Assembly: GCA_900101355.1 (NCBI GenBank)
Contig: FMUV01000009.1
Location: 1 to 64,000, forward strand
Length of the DNA: 64,000 nucleotides
Direction: 5' to 3'
Source of the DNA: Ruminococcus sp. YE282
GTDB lineage: Bacteria; Bacillota; Clostridia; Oscillospirales; Acutalibacteraceae
The notes below the pieces were generated by a model, which was not told the origin of the DNA, ran no database searches, and saw nothing but the letters and a program-made list of their open reading frames with translations. Position 1 is the stretch's first letter, and the number at the start of each line of letters is the position of its first letter. Made by a program: the position numbers and the translations under genes. Positions 1 to 8,843 of this stretch are shown here, one piece after another.

Positions 1-1
1 C

Positions 2-349
2 ATTACATTTGCAGTAGAATACGAACTTGCAGACGTAACACTTACAATTGACCTTACAAACTTCAACGCTACCACAAAGGAAGGCGCTAAGTTTAGAATT
101 GATATCGTTGACGCAACTCCAAAGGCAGACATCTATGGTGACGTTAACGGTGACGGCGTAATCACTATCGAAGACGCTTCATTGATTCAGAAAGCAGGTC
201 TTGGCATTATCACTCTTGATGAAGCTCAGACAGCTCTTGCTGACGTAAACGGCGACGGAAGAATTTCTATTCTTGACGTTACATTAATCCAGAAATATCT
301 TGCAGGCGGCTACCAGAACACAGGTCTTGTTGGTCAGACTGTAAAATAA
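2..349 (+). CDS. 3' end of a dockerin-domain protein
   Basis: The frame is open from the window edge and stops at 347-349, so the N-terminus lies outside. The last 60 or so residues form a type I dockerin with two calcium-loop repeats, DVNGDGVITIEDASLIQK and DVNGDGRISILDVTLIQK. Both have intact Asp/Asn ligands and a following helix. About 38 residues upstream of the dockerin are beta-rich and could be the end of a cohesin-like or carbohydrate-binding module, but too little is present to say. Dockerins plug secreted enzymes into cohesin-bearing scaffoldins, so this is probably a component of a cellulosome- or amylosome-like complex. Two other dockerin proteins lie in the window (10751-14752 and 53948-55456). 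Confidence 0.85.
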   Translation: MTFAVEYELADVTLTIDLTNFNATTKEGAKFRIDIVDATPKADIYGDVNGDGVITIEDASLIQKAGLGIITLDEAQTALADVNGDGRISILDVTLIQKYLAGGYQNTGLVGQTVK

Positions 350-374
350 TCAAAATTCTAACTTTTAAATTTAT

Positions 375-404
375 GAAGCTCCGCTTTTGCGGGGCTTCTT
401 TTTT
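375..404 (+). terminator. Intrinsic terminator of the dockerin gene
   Basis: A GC-rich 10-bp stem (GAAGCTCCGC, loop TTTT, GCGGGGCTTC) is followed directly by six T residues, 26 bases after the stop codon. Confidence 0.9.
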
Positions 405-434
405 GCGTTGTTTAACAGTAATTTCTTTCTCCGC

Positions 435-542
435 AGTTGTGAAACCCCGAAAAATGAATAATTAAATGGACAGGCGATGGCAATTAATGCTATCGCTTGT
501 CTTTATATTTAGTTCATTTCCATTTTTCGGGTTACCACAACT
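435..542. repeat. Long imperfect palindrome, copy 1 of a degenerate family
   Basis: The outer arms AGTTGTGAAACCCCGAAAAATG and its near-complement ending CCACAACT enclose an inner hairpin, GGCGATGGCA with TGCTATCGCTTGTC. The whole 108 bp reads as one long interrupted inverted repeat. Related half-copies follow at about 612-680 and 746-800. It encodes nothing visible. Confidence 0.6.
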
Positions 543-611
543 ATTGACATTGAACCTTTTTATATTTGGTTAGTAAATATATGCAAAATGGCTTTATATC
601 AATAATTGAAA

Positions 612-680
612 TTGGTTTCTAAAAAATGGATGTTTGATTAGGCAAGCGGTGATAAAGGGCTACCGCTTGTTTTTGCAGTT
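612..680. repeat. Degenerate palindrome, copy 2
   Basis: The block reads AAAAAATGGATG, then a hairpin CAAGCGGT...ACCGCTTG followed by TTTTTG. It aligns with the inner part of the 435-542 palindrome (AAAATGAAT, then GGCGATGGCA...GCTATCGCTTG). With its T-tail it could also work as a terminator. Confidence 0.4.
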
Positions 681-745
681 GATATGATAAGATAGGTAAT
701 ACACAATTGCGGAAACGCTTAAAAATGCCGGACTCATTGCGAATG

Positions 746-800
746 GCTTTGGAAACCCCGAAAAAATACATTAATAAATTAGTCAGGCCTTTTAATTTGC
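746..800. repeat. Degenerate palindrome, copy 3 (left half)
   Basis: GGAAACCCCGAAAAAATACA is nearly identical to the left arm of the 435-542 copy, and AGTCAGGCC matches its GGACAGGC. The right arm is eroded. The rest of 543-1106 holds only this, the repeat at 846-968 and AT-rich presumed promoter sequence. Confidence 0.4.
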
Positions 801-845
801 CTTAACATATAGCAGACTTATATAATTTGGTTTTCAATTTTCAAA

Positions 846-968
846 TATAACCACAGTGCAGATGTCTCTTCGCTTTAAGGCAGTGAGTCCTGTTCAAAAG
901 TTAGGTGAAAGTTAATTTCCCACCAAAATGCTGAGAGTGGGCCCCACTTTGCACCGCTCACAAGCTTG
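846..968 (+). repeat. Dispersed structured element, copy H
   Basis: It starts TATAACCACAGTGCAGATG like the other copies. It has a GGTGAAAG...TTTCCCACC hairpin, then GAGTGGGCCCCACTTTGCACC, and is truncated after the TTTGCACC box. It lies upstream of, and in the same direction as, the ABC permease gene at 1107. See the finding on the eight-copy family. Confidence 0.6.
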
Positions 969-1106
969 TTTTTTACAGGAAAATCGGAGACTTGATATGA
1001 TTTAAATAATATTTAATGATTATTTAATAATTTGCAGTGTATTATTAATTTACAGGATTTGATTGAGTACAAATTATGTTAAAATAGTTTTGTGGGAGTT
1101 GATAGC

Positions 1107-3455
1107 TTGTATATTAATATTTTGAAAAAAGACCTTAAACGAAAAAAGACAATGAATGTTATTCTTCTGCTATTTGTGATTCTTGCGTCTATGTTTGTGT
1201 CAAGCAGCACTAATAATATTATCTCTGTTGCAACTGCATTTGACGACTATTTTGAAATGGCAGGAGTGCCGGACTTTTTTGCCGAAATATCAGATAACAG
1301 CTCAATTGACGATATTATCAATGATGTAGATGCAGTTTCTTCTTATAAAACAGAACCGTTGCTGTATTTTGCAGATGGAAGCAAGTTTACACATAACGGA
1401 GAAGAACTTGATATTAATATGCCTACCCTAACTTCATTTTCTGACAGATGTATCAATTTTTATGACAGCGATAATAATGAAATATCGGTTGTAGAGAAAG
1501 GCGAAACATACTTGCCCAAATATGTTATGGATAATAACAAACTCTCTTTGGGCGACACAATAACAATAGATACGGATGACAAAAAGCTTGATTTGAAAAT
1601 TAAGGGATATTCAAAGGATGCCTTTCTCGGCTCAAGTGCCATTTCAATGTCAAGATTTATATTGAATGATAATGACTTTAACTATATTACAAAAGACAGA
1701 ACAAATCTTTCAGGTTCGTTTTATTACATCAACACCGATGATACTTCTGAATTAAGCAACAAACTTTCAGATTGTGACCTGCCGATATTATTTATGGGTG
1801 ATAGAGATACAATAAAGCTCACATACTTTATGGATGAGGTGATAGCCGCTTACATTTTGATTGTAAGTGTCGGCCTTATTTTAATAGCTTTTGCTGTTTT
1901 GCGATTTTCAATTAATTTTACTCTTGAAGAAGAGTACAGAGAAATCGGTGTTATGAAAGCAATCGGCATCAAGAACGGAAAAATCCGCGGACTTTATCTT
2001 GTTAAATTTTTCGTAATTTCCTGCGTCGGAGCATTTATTGGATTTTTCTTTGGTATTCCGTTTGGAAAAATGTTGCTGTCAAGTGCCTCGCAAAATATGA
2101 TTATCGGTAATGACAGCAGGTATTATATAAATGTTTTATGTTCATTCCTGGTAGTAATCGTAGTAATGTTGTTTTGCTTTTGGTGCACACGAAAAATCAA
2201 AAAATTCACGCCTATTGACGCAGTGCGCAGCGGCACAACGGGTGAACGATTTAAAAAGAAAAGCAAGTTATCTTTGGCAAAGTCTCATTTTAAGCCAATA
2301 CCGTTTATTGCGCTTAACGATATTTTAAGCAATTTAAAGCGGTATGTTGTAATGGCTTTGGTGTTTATTTTCGGCATCACAGTGATGATGATTCTTTCAA
2401 ACACAGGCAACACTATTACAGATTCAAGCATTTTAAATTATATGGGTGTACTTTCGGGTGATGCATATATGTCATTTGACGATTACCCGGATTACTATAC
2501 AGATGCGAACGAAAAGCTGTACAAACGTTGTATGGATGTTGAAAACAAGCTTGACGAACATAATATGAGCGCTACCTGTTATACGGAGATTGTGTATAAG
2601 TTAAGAGTGAGGCATAACGGCAACAGCTATTTATCTCAGACATACGTGGGCATAAATACCGATACCTCGGATTATGAATATATTGAGGGCACCGCACCGC
2701 AGAATAAGAATGAAATTGCATTAACTCCGCTTGTTTGCGAAAAAATCGGTGCCGATATCGGTGATACGGTTACAATTACGGACGGTGAAAACCAACTGAG
2801 CTTTGTTGTCACGGCAAAGTTCCAGACATTGACTAATCTTGGTGAAGGCGTGCGGCTTTACAATGACGTAAAACTCAATAACATTATTCCAAACGGATAC
2901 TCCGGAATTTTAATCAGATTTAATGATAATCCAAGTGCCGGTGTGCTAAGCAGCAGAATTGATACGCTCAAAGAGCTTTACCCCAAGGCAACGGTTTATG
3001 ATTCTTTCGGCTATATGAAGTCTATGATAGGCGATATAGCAGAACCTATAAATAACCTAAAATATCTCATAGCCCCGATATGCCTAATGATTTGTATGCT
3101 TGTTATTGTGCTTATGGAACGTTCGTTCATTTCAAAAGAAAAGGGTGAAATAGCAATGCTTAAATCTATCGGTTTCAGAAATTCAAGCATTGTTTTAATT
3201 CATACTCTTAGAATAGCCTACATTATGATTGTTTCAATAATCATCGGTGCGGCAATTTCCTTGCCGATAACAAATCTGGCAGCAGGCCCCTGCTTTAAGA
3301 TGATGGGAATGCAAAATGTAAATTTTATTGTTAACATACCCGAAGTCTTCATTTTGTATCCTGCCGCAATGTTTATATGCACGATTACAGCGGCAGTGCT
3401 TACGGCACTTTGCACTCGAAAAATCAGTACATCAGAAATTGCAAATATTGAATAA
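1107..3455 (+). CDS. FtsX-type ABC transporter permease
   Basis: This is a large membrane protein of about 782 residues. The N-terminal helix (about 17-38) follows a basic KKDLKRKK start. A long extracytoplasmic domain of about 200 residues is followed by three helices with the FtsX signature EEEYREIGVMKAIG. The whole arrangement repeats in the C-terminal half (KEKGEIAMLKSIG near residue 680). Two FtsX cores and large outside domains are typical of exporters of antimicrobial peptides or lipoproteins and of peptide-resistance pumps. The open frame begins at GTG 1092, but GGGAG at 1094-1098 is correctly spaced for TTG 1107, giving the usual start MYINILKKDL. It is followed 11 bases later by its ATPase and then by a two-component system. 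The substrate is unknown. Confidence 0.85.
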   Translation: MYINILKKDLKRKKTMNVILLLFVILASMFVSSSTNNIISVATAFDDYFEMAGVPDFFAEISDNSSIDDIINDVDAVSSYKTEPLLYFADGSKFTHNGEELDINMPTLTSFSDRCINFYDSDNNEISVVEKGETYLPKYVMDNNKLSLGDTITIDTDDKKLDLKIKGYSKDAFLGSSAISMSRFILNDNDFNYITKDRTNLSGSFYYINTDDTSELSNKLSDCDLPILFMGDRDTIKLTYFMDEVIAAYILIVSVGLILIAFAVLRFSINFTLEEEYREIGVMKAIGIKNGKIRGLYLVKFFVISCVGAFIGFFFGIPFGKMLLSSASQNMIIGNDSRYYINVLCSFLVVIVVMLFCFWCTRKIKKFTPIDAVRSGTTGERFKKKSKLSLAKSHFKPIPFIALNDILSNLKRYVVMALVFIFGITVMMILSNTGNTITDSSILNYMGVLSGDAYMSFDDYPDYYTDANEKLYKRCMDVENKLDEHNMSATCYTEIVYKLRVRHNGNSYLSQTYVGINTDTSDYEYIEGTAPQNKNEIALTPLVCEKIGADIGDTVTITDGENQLSFVVTAKFQTLTNLGEGVRLYNDVKLNNIIPNGYSGILIRFNDNPSAGVLSSRIDTLKELYPKATVYDSFGYMKSMIGDIAEPINNLKYLIAPICLMICMLVIVLMERSFISKEKGEIAMLKSIGFRNSSIVLIHTLRIAYIMIVSIIIGAAISLPITNLAAGPCFKMMGMQNVNFIVNIPEVFILYPAAMFICTITAAVLTALCTRKISTSEIANIE

Positions 3456-3466
3456 GGAGTATCGCT

Positions 3467-4234
3467 ATGTCAAATATTCTTGAGGTTAAAGACCTTTGTA
3501 AAACATATATCATAAACAAACGTCAGAATAATGTGTTGAAAAATGTGAGCTTCAGTATATCCGAGGGCGAGATGGTTGCAATTATGGGACCGTCGGGCTC
3601 GGGCAAGTCAACCTTGCTGTATAACGTATCCGGAATGGATAGTTTTACGGCGGGCAGTGTTAGATTTTGCGGAAACGAGCTTTCAGGCTTTACAGAAAGC
3701 GAGCTTTCAGACCTAAGGCTTGATAAAATGGGATTCATTTTTCAGCAAATGTATATGCTTAAAAATCTTACTATTTTTGATAATATTCTCCTCCCGTCGC
3801 TTCAGTCAAAGTCAAATACAAAGTCACGCAAAGAAAAGGTTGAGTATGCCCAAAGCCTTATGCGAAGACTTGGTATAATTGACATTGCTGATAATGATAT
3901 CAATGAGGTATCCGGCGGACAGCTTCAGCGCGCCTGTATTTGTCGCAGCATGATAAACAGTCCTAAGATGATTTTTGCCGATGAGCCAACAGGCGCGCTG
4001 AACCGTACAACATCCGACGAAGTTATGGATGAGCTTGCAAAGCTTAACGCTGACGGAACAACGATTATGCTTGTGACGCATGATGTAAAGGTTGCGGCAA
4101 AGTGCAGCAGAGTGATGTTTTTGGTTGACGGCAATATAAGCGGAGAGTATAATTTAGAAAAGTGGAACGCCGATTCACAGCTGCGTGACCGTGAGCGCAC
4201 TCTCAGCAATTGGCTTATGGAAATGGGTTGGTAA
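3467..4234 (+). CDS. ABC transporter ATPase (MacB/LolD type)
   Basis: This is the nucleotide-binding subunit for the upstream FtsX-type permease. At 255 residues it has the usual length. Walker A GPSGSGKST sits near residues 41-49, the Q-loop at FIFQQMYML, the ABC signature at VSGGQLQRA, Walker B at MIFADEPTGAL and the H-loop at VTHD. It starts at an ATG behind AAGGAG. The response regulator gene begins two bases after its stop, so permease, ATPase and two-component genes are probably one transcript. MacB/LolD-family ATPases drive mechanical export without a substrate channel in the ATPase itself, and the sequence does not reveal what is exported. Confidence 0.92.
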   Translation: MSNILEVKDLCKTYIINKRQNNVLKNVSFSISEGEMVAIMGPSGSGKSTLLYNVSGMDSFTAGSVRFCGNELSGFTESELSDLRLDKMGFIFQQMYMLKNLTIFDNILLPSLQSKSNTKSRKEKVEYAQSLMRRLGIIDIADNDINEVSGGQLQRACICRSMINSPKMIFADEPTGALNRTTSDEVMDELAKLNADGTTIMLVTHDVKVAAKCSRVMFLVDGNISGEYNLEKWNADSQLRDRERTLSNWLMEMGW

Positions 4235-4235
4235 T

Positions 4236-4901
4236 ATGACCGATATACTTATTGTTGAAGATAACAGAGAAATTTCGGAATTGCTTTGTGATTTTTTAAG
4301 AGCTGAAAACTATGTTGTTTCCGTTGCCGAAAACGGAGAAAAAGCCTTGACGCTGTATGAAAAATACGGTGCAAGGCTTGTTGTGCTTGATATTATGTTG
4401 CCGGGAATTGACGGGTTTGAGGTTTGCCGCAAAATCAGAGAAAATGATAATACCCCGATTATAATCGTGAGTGCCAAAGTAGGCAAAGAAGACAAACTTA
4501 ACGGTCTTATTCTCGGTGCGGATGATTATATTGAAAAACCGTATGATATAGATATTTTGCTTGCAAAGATAAAAGGAATTTTTAAACGCAGATATCAAAG
4601 CGATACTGTTATTTTGGGTGACATCAAAATTAATCGTGCATCACGTATTGTATATAAAAATGAAGCTCCTTTACAGATGACATCAAAGGAATTTGACCTG
4701 CTTTTATATCTTGTGGAAAACAGAGGTCAAACACTTTCAAAAGAATTGCTTTTCAATAAAATTTGGGGGTTTGACAGCTTTTCGGAACAGCAGACGCTGA
4801 CTGTTCACATAAAGCGGCTGCGTGAAAAGATTGAAAATGACCCCAAATATCCCAGACATATAACAACAGTTTGGGGAAAAGGTTATCGCTTTGAGGAGTA
4901 A
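4236..4901 (+). CDS. OmpR/PhoB-family response regulator
   Basis: The 221-residue protein has an N-terminal receiver domain (ILIVEDN acidic pocket, phospho-acceptor D52 in VVLDIMLPG, Lys near 101 in YIEKPYD). Its C-terminal winged-helix DNA-binding domain has the signatures LTSKEFDLLLYL and VWGKGYRF. The start at 4236 is preferred over upstream in-frame codons because receiver domains begin directly with this strand and it follows the ATPase stop by one base. Together with the kinase at 4905 it forms a two-component system that probably regulates the linked ABC pump, as in peptide-sensing modules of Firmicutes. The target promoter is not identified. Confidence 0.92.
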   Translation: MTDILIVEDNREISELLCDFLRAENYVVSVAENGEKALTLYEKYGARLVVLDIMLPGIDGFEVCRKIRENDNTPIIIVSAKVGKEDKLNGLILGADDYIEKPYDIDILLAKIKGIFKRRYQSDTVILGDIKINRASRIVYKNEAPLQMTSKEFDLLLYLVENRGQTLSKELLFNKIWGFDSFSEQQTLTVHIKRLREKIENDPKYPRHITTVWGKGYRFEE

Positions 4902-4904
4902 GAT

Positions 4905-6134
4905 ATGAAAAAGTTCAAAGTGCTTACATTATCTGTTTGTGTGCTTTTATTCTTTGTAATTATCATTGTGAATTTTTTTCTTCTGAACAGTCGAGAAAAA
5001 CCGAACGGCGAGTATAGAGTTGAAATAGAACGTGCGGTTACTTCAATTGAGAATAACAAAGACCTTTGTATTGATGATTATAAATACATAAAGAATATTG
5101 CGGTTTCAAAACTTCCGGATGAGTCGTTTTTTCGGTCTGATAACGAGTATGCCGTAAGAAAAATAAACGATTTGTATTACAGGTTTGATTATGAAATTAT
5201 ATCAGGTGTAAACAATGCCACAATCATTGTCGTGAACATTGTTATAATTGCCTTTGCGGTTTTTGTAGTGGGTATTCTAATCTATATTGAACGTAATGTT
5301 ATAAGCCCTTTTAACAGAATTTCGGATATTCCCTATGAATTGTCAAAAGGCAATTTGATTATGCCGCTGAAAGAAAACAAAAGCCGTTATTTCGGCAAAT
5401 TTATTTGGGGGCTTGAGCTGCTTAGGGATAAACTTGAGCAGCAGAAAGAAGAGGAACTGAAACTTCAAAAAGAGCGCAAAACACTTGTGCTTTCGCTTTC
5501 TCACGATATAAAAACGCCCCTTTCTGCAATCAAACTTTCGTCCAAAGCTCTTGTTAAAGGGCTTTATCCTGAAATTGAAAAACAGAAAAAGGTTGCAGAA
5601 AATATAAATTCAAACGCCGATAAAATTGAAAGTTATGTTTGTGAAATTATTAAAAATTCAAAAGATGACTTTTTGAATTTTGATGTGAACAACTCTGAGT
5701 TTTATTTAAGTGAATGTATAAACAGAATTGAAAATTATTACAAAGATAAACTGAGTATAAATAAAACCGAATTTATAATATCCGATTACACTGACTGCAT
5801 AATGTACGGTGACGTTGAGCGCAGTATTGAGGTTATTCAGAATATAATAGAAAATGCCATAAAATACGGTGACGGCAGTTTTATAAAAATTGACTTTTGC
5901 ACAGAGGAAAATTGCAGACTTATTAAGATTTCAAACAGCGGAAGCACACTTCCGGAGGGGGAGATGCCGCATGTTTTTGAGAGCTTTTGGCGTGGTTCTA
6001 ATTCGGATAACGTAAACGGAAGCGGACTCGGGCTTTATATTTGCCGACAGCTTATGATTTTGATGAACGGTGAAGTCTATGCCGAGCAAAAAGGAAATGT
6101 TTTTTCGGTAATTCTTGTGTTTCGTATGGCTTAA
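4905..6134 (+). CDS. Sensor histidine kinase
   Basis: The protein has 409 residues. Two membrane helices (about 8-28 and 104-125) flank an extracytoplasmic sensor of roughly 75 residues. A short linker follows, then the dimerisation box with phospho-acceptor H200 in SLSHDIKTPLSAIK, and an HATPase domain with N-box NIIENAIKYGDG and G-box GSGLGLYICRQL. The RBS GAGGAG and ATG lie four bases after the response regulator stop. Because it has a real outside domain, it is not a BceS-type intramembrane sensor that depends wholly on its transporter. The signal is unknown, but envelope stress or a peptide is likely given the linked FtsX-type pump. Confidence 0.9.
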   Translation: MKKFKVLTLSVCVLLFFVIIIVNFFLLNSREKPNGEYRVEIERAVTSIENNKDLCIDDYKYIKNIAVSKLPDESFFRSDNEYAVRKINDLYYRFDYEIISGVNNATIIVVNIVIIAFAVFVVGILIYIERNVISPFNRISDIPYELSKGNLIMPLKENKSRYFGKFIWGLELLRDKLEQQKEEELKLQKERKTLVLSLSHDIKTPLSAIKLSSKALVKGLYPEIEKQKKVAENINSNADKIESYVCEIIKNSKDDFLNFDVNNSEFYLSECINRIENYYKDKLSINKTEFIISDYTDCIMYGDVERSIEVIQNIIENAIKYGDGSFIKIDFCTEENCRLIKISNSGSTLPEGEMPHVFESFWRGSNSDNVNGSGLGLYICRQLMILMNGEVYAEQKGNVFSVILVFRMA

Positions 6135-6143
6135 CAAATTAAA

Positions 6144-6180
6144 AACAACGCAGCACAAAATCAATGCTGCGTTGTTGTAG
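6144..6180 (+). terminator. Terminator after the ABC/two-component operon
   Basis: A 12-bp perfect stem AACAACGCAGCA / TGCTGCGTTGTT with a 9-nt loop lies 10 bases after the kinase stop. The T-tail is weak (GTAGTTT). Confidence 0.7.
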
Positions 6181-6250
6181 TTTATGTATTAATTTTAATA
6201 AAAAATATTCAAACTTGCTTGCAAAGGAGTGTAACTTCTCTGCGCTATGG

Positions 6251-7117
6251 TTATAAATCCCAACTCGGAATATACTTTGTATCCGCCGATGACAAATCCT
6301 GAGTAAATCCGTCCATACCGCTTAAAAATAGTTCCCGCTTGACTTTGTCGTATTCACGTTCGGTCAGTTTGCGGTTTAATCTTGGGTAATCCTCCGCCTT
6401 TCCCGCAGGAACATACTGACACATAAGGCTTACCAAAATATCCTTGTCAAAGTGTTCCTTTAAAATGTTAATAACACCGATACTGTTCTTGGTGTGAGAG
6501 GGCAGAATAAGGTTCCTGACAATAACGCCTTTGGTCATCATATCATCTTTGTCAAACTGAGGTTTGCCAACCTGAAACAGCATTTCCTTTATTGCGGCAG
6601 TTGCGGTTTCAACATAATTTGGAGCGGACGAAAGCTTAACGGCAAGTTCGTTATAACTGTATTTGAAGTCCGGAAGATAAATGTCAATCAGACCATCAAG
6701 CATACTCAGTGTTTTTGGCGAAGTGTAGCCGCTGCAATTGTACACTATCGGGATATTTGGTTTGTAAATCTTGAAGCTTTCTACAACCGCAGGAACAAAG
6801 TGGTCTGCTGTAATAAGATTGATGTTGTGAACACCGCTTTTTTCAAGCATCTTATAACATTCGGCAAGCTGAGCCGGCGTTACCGTTATACCTTTGTTCT
6901 CGGCAGAAATCTCATAGTTTTGACAATAGACGCACCTCATTGTACAGCCCGAAAAAAACACCGCACCGCTTCCGTTTTTGCCGCTTATACACGGTTCTTC
7001 ACCAAAATGCGGCGCAACTCTTGCCACTACGGGAAGGGTTCCCATTTGGCAAAATCCGTTTCCTGCGTGCTCAGTCCTTTGGGCGTTGCACTTTCTTGGA
7101 CACAAGTTACAAATCAT
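6251..7117 (-). CDS. PflX-like radical SAM protein
   Basis: The 288-residue protein has the radical SAM cluster motif CTMRCVYC (C58, C62, C65) and an N-terminal cysteine set (C3, C6, C10, C23) in CNLCPRKC, as in the PflX group (COG1313). That group is related to pyruvate formate-lyase activases, but its substrate is not established. Later segments (NCSGYTSPKTL, LPDFKYS) fit the family. ATG 7117 is chosen because the complement has GGTGAT just upstream. GTG 7126 and ATG 7123 are possible alternatives. A TATAAT box for it lies at 7132-7137 on the minus strand. No glycyl-radical enzyme is next to it, so its target cannot be guessed. Confidence 0.85.
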   Translation of the reverse strand: MICNLCPRKCNAQRTEHAGNGFCQMGTLPVVARVAPHFGEEPCISGKNGSGAVFFSGCTMRCVYCQNYEISAENKGITVTPAQLAECYKMLEKSGVHNINLITADHFVPAVVESFKIYKPNIPIVYNCSGYTSPKTLSMLDGLIDIYLPDFKYSYNELAVKLSSAPNYVETATAAIKEMLFQVGKPQFDKDDMMTKGVIVRNLILPSHTKNSIGVINILKEHFDKDILVSLMCQYVPAGKAEDYPRLNRKLTEREYDKVKRELFLSGMDGFTQDLSSADTKYIPSWDL

Positions 7118-7190
7118 AATCATCACCGATATGATTATAGCACAAAATATTAAGTTTTTAAAGCCCTCATTAAAGACCGTATGACAGATT

Positions 7191-7409
7191 TTAATTAACC
7201 TTAAAATCGGTTAAATAGTCCTCTATTACATAGATAAAGTGACATGGCTCAACTTCAAGTTCGTTGCAAAATTCAGCAAGTCCCTTTATGTCGGAATAAT
7301 TGTCGGTTATTCCGGTAATTGAGTCAACCGCATAATTGTCAATTATTAAGTCGATGCCATATTCTTTATGAGTGCCGCTTGTTGTGATATTAATTCTGTA
7401 TTCTACCAT
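7191..7409 (-). CDS. Small protein resembling DUF6514
   Basis: The 72-residue protein has a good ribosome binding site (GAGGA, 5 bases before ATG 7409). The sequence is beta-rich and ends with an acidic helix, CHFIYVIEDYLTDFKVN. I recall small clostridial proteins of family DUF6514 ending in a similar VIEDFL motif. That assignment is from memory and the function is unknown. It has no signal peptide or membrane helix and is probably cytoplasmic. It lies 73 bases upstream of the radical SAM gene in the same direction, so co-transcription is possible. Confidence 0.6.
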   Translation of the reverse strand: MVEYRINITTSGTHKEYGIDLIIDNYAVDSITGITDNYSDIKGLAEFCNELEVEPCHFIYVIEDYLTDFKVN

Positions 7410-7619
7410 TATTCCTCACACAGCGTGATAAATTTACTCACAAATCATATCAAACACTTATTGTGTAGTCAATAATTTTGTACATTTTTTTGAAAATTAT
7501 TTTTATTTTAGTAAATAACCATAAGTTTATAGGCAAAAATTGGATAAATTTATTTAAATCGACAATATTATATATAATATTCGAACAAAGATTGTTAATT
7601 ATTTAATTTGTTGTTTTTG

Positions 7620-7648
7620 TTGACTTTGGTTAATATATACGATAAAAT
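7620..7648 (+). promoter_or_regulatory. Candidate sigma-A promoter for the ABC-2 operon
   Basis: TTGACT and TAAAAT are separated by 17 bases, about 175 bases before the ATPase gene. The surrounding 7410-7823 stretch is very AT-rich and holds nothing else I can recognise. Confidence 0.45.
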
Positions 7649-7823
7649 CTTAATATATATTATTACTTGCGGATAATATTATGCTAAATTTTAAAGCTTA
7701 TTTCATATATTTTTAGAGTTGATGCATCCTGCTTTTACGTTGAAAAGCAAAATAAATATGCATGAACTAATTTTTAATTTCGTGTCTGTTAAAAATAGGG
7801 ATTGTTAAACAGGAGACAAGATT

Positions 7824-8843
7824 ATGATTTATGTTGAAAATCTCAGAAAGGAATTTAAAAAGACTATTAAGGAACCGGGCTTACTCGGAAGCTTTAAATC
7901 GCTTTTTCATCCAAAGAGCGAAAAAATTGTGGCGGTTGACGATATCAGTTTTGAAGTTCCCGAGGGTGAAATTCTCGGTTTTATAGGTCCTAACGGCGCA
8001 GGAAAGAGCACGGTTATAAAAATGCTTACGGGAATCCTTACGCCTACATCGGGCAAGTGTACAATCAACGGCAAAAACCCGACCGTTGACCGCAAAAGCT
8101 ATGTTAAAGAAATCGGAGTTGTTTTTGGTCAAAGGACTCAGCTTTGGTGGGACTTGCCGCTCAGAGAGACTTACGGCGTGTTAAAAGAAATTTATGAAGT
8201 GCCCGAGGACCGCTACCACAAGCGAATGGCTTTTTTAAACGAAGTGCTTGACCTTGAAAGCTTCATTACAAGCCCTGTTCGTACCTTGTCGCTCGGCCAG
8301 AGAATGAGGGCAGACATTGCGGCTTCTCTTTTGCACAGCCCTAAAGTTTTGTTCCTTGACGAACCCACAATCGGACTTGACGTTGTTGTAAAAGATAATA
8401 TAAGAAACGCAATCGACTACATAAACAAGACAGAAAAAACCACGGTTATTCTTACAACCCACGACCTTGCCGACATTGAAACGCTTTCAAAAAGAATTGT
8501 AATGATTGACAAAGGACAGAATGTGTTTGACGGTACTATTTCTGAGCTTAAGAGCAAATACGGCCAGATTCGTGAGCTTCATTTTGATACTGACACCGCA
8601 AATGTTGAGCAGGCGCTTGCTTATGCAGAACATTTTGGAATCAGCGATGATGTTGTAACGACAGAGACCGACGGAAAGTCCGTAAAGGTGCGTTTTAACA
8701 GCTCGGTTGTGCCGGTATCCGATATGCTTTCTTATACGCTTGGAAAGATAAATGTGAATGATATAAGTGTTAAGGACGCCGACATTGAAGAAATCATTCG
8801 CAGGCTTTATAAGCAGGGGGTACAGGATGAAGAGAAAGCTTAA
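7824..8843 (+). CDS. ABC-2 type exporter ATPase
   Basis: The 339-residue ATPase has Walker A GPNGAGKST near 57-65, the signature LSLGQRMRADIAASLL, Walker B KVLFLDEPTIGLD and the H-loop TTHDLADIE. The roughly 90-residue C-terminal extension after the ABC fold is normal for this multidrug/ABC-2 group. The start follows AACAGGAGACAAG. The two genes downstream are its membrane partners: the first overlaps its 3' end by 17 bases and the second follows immediately. The set resembles exporters whose two permeases belong to the DUF990/ABC-2 families. The substrate is unknown. Confidence 0.9.
   Translation: MIYVENLRKEFKKTIKEPGLLGSFKSLFHPKSEKIVAVDDISFEVPEGEILGFIGPNGAGKSTVIKMLTGILTPTSGKCTINGKNPTVDRKSYVKEIGVVFGQRTQLWWDLPLRETYGVLKEIYEVPEDRYHKRMAFLNEVLDLESFITSPVRTLSLGQRMRADIAASLLHSPKVLFLDEPTIGLDVVVKDNIRNAIDYINKTEKTTVILTTHDLADIETLSKRIVMIDKGQNVFDGTISELKSKYGQIRELHFDTDTANVEQALAYAEHFGISDDVVTTETDGKSVKVRFNSSVVPVSDMLSYTLGKINVNDISVKDADIEEIIRRLYKQGVQDEEKA

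Noticed and set aside
6494..7153. A 219-residue open frame antisense to the radical SAM gene
   Set aside because: It mirrors the conserved PflX-like gene, has no RBS and no recognisable motif. Long antisense frames are common opposite coding sequence.
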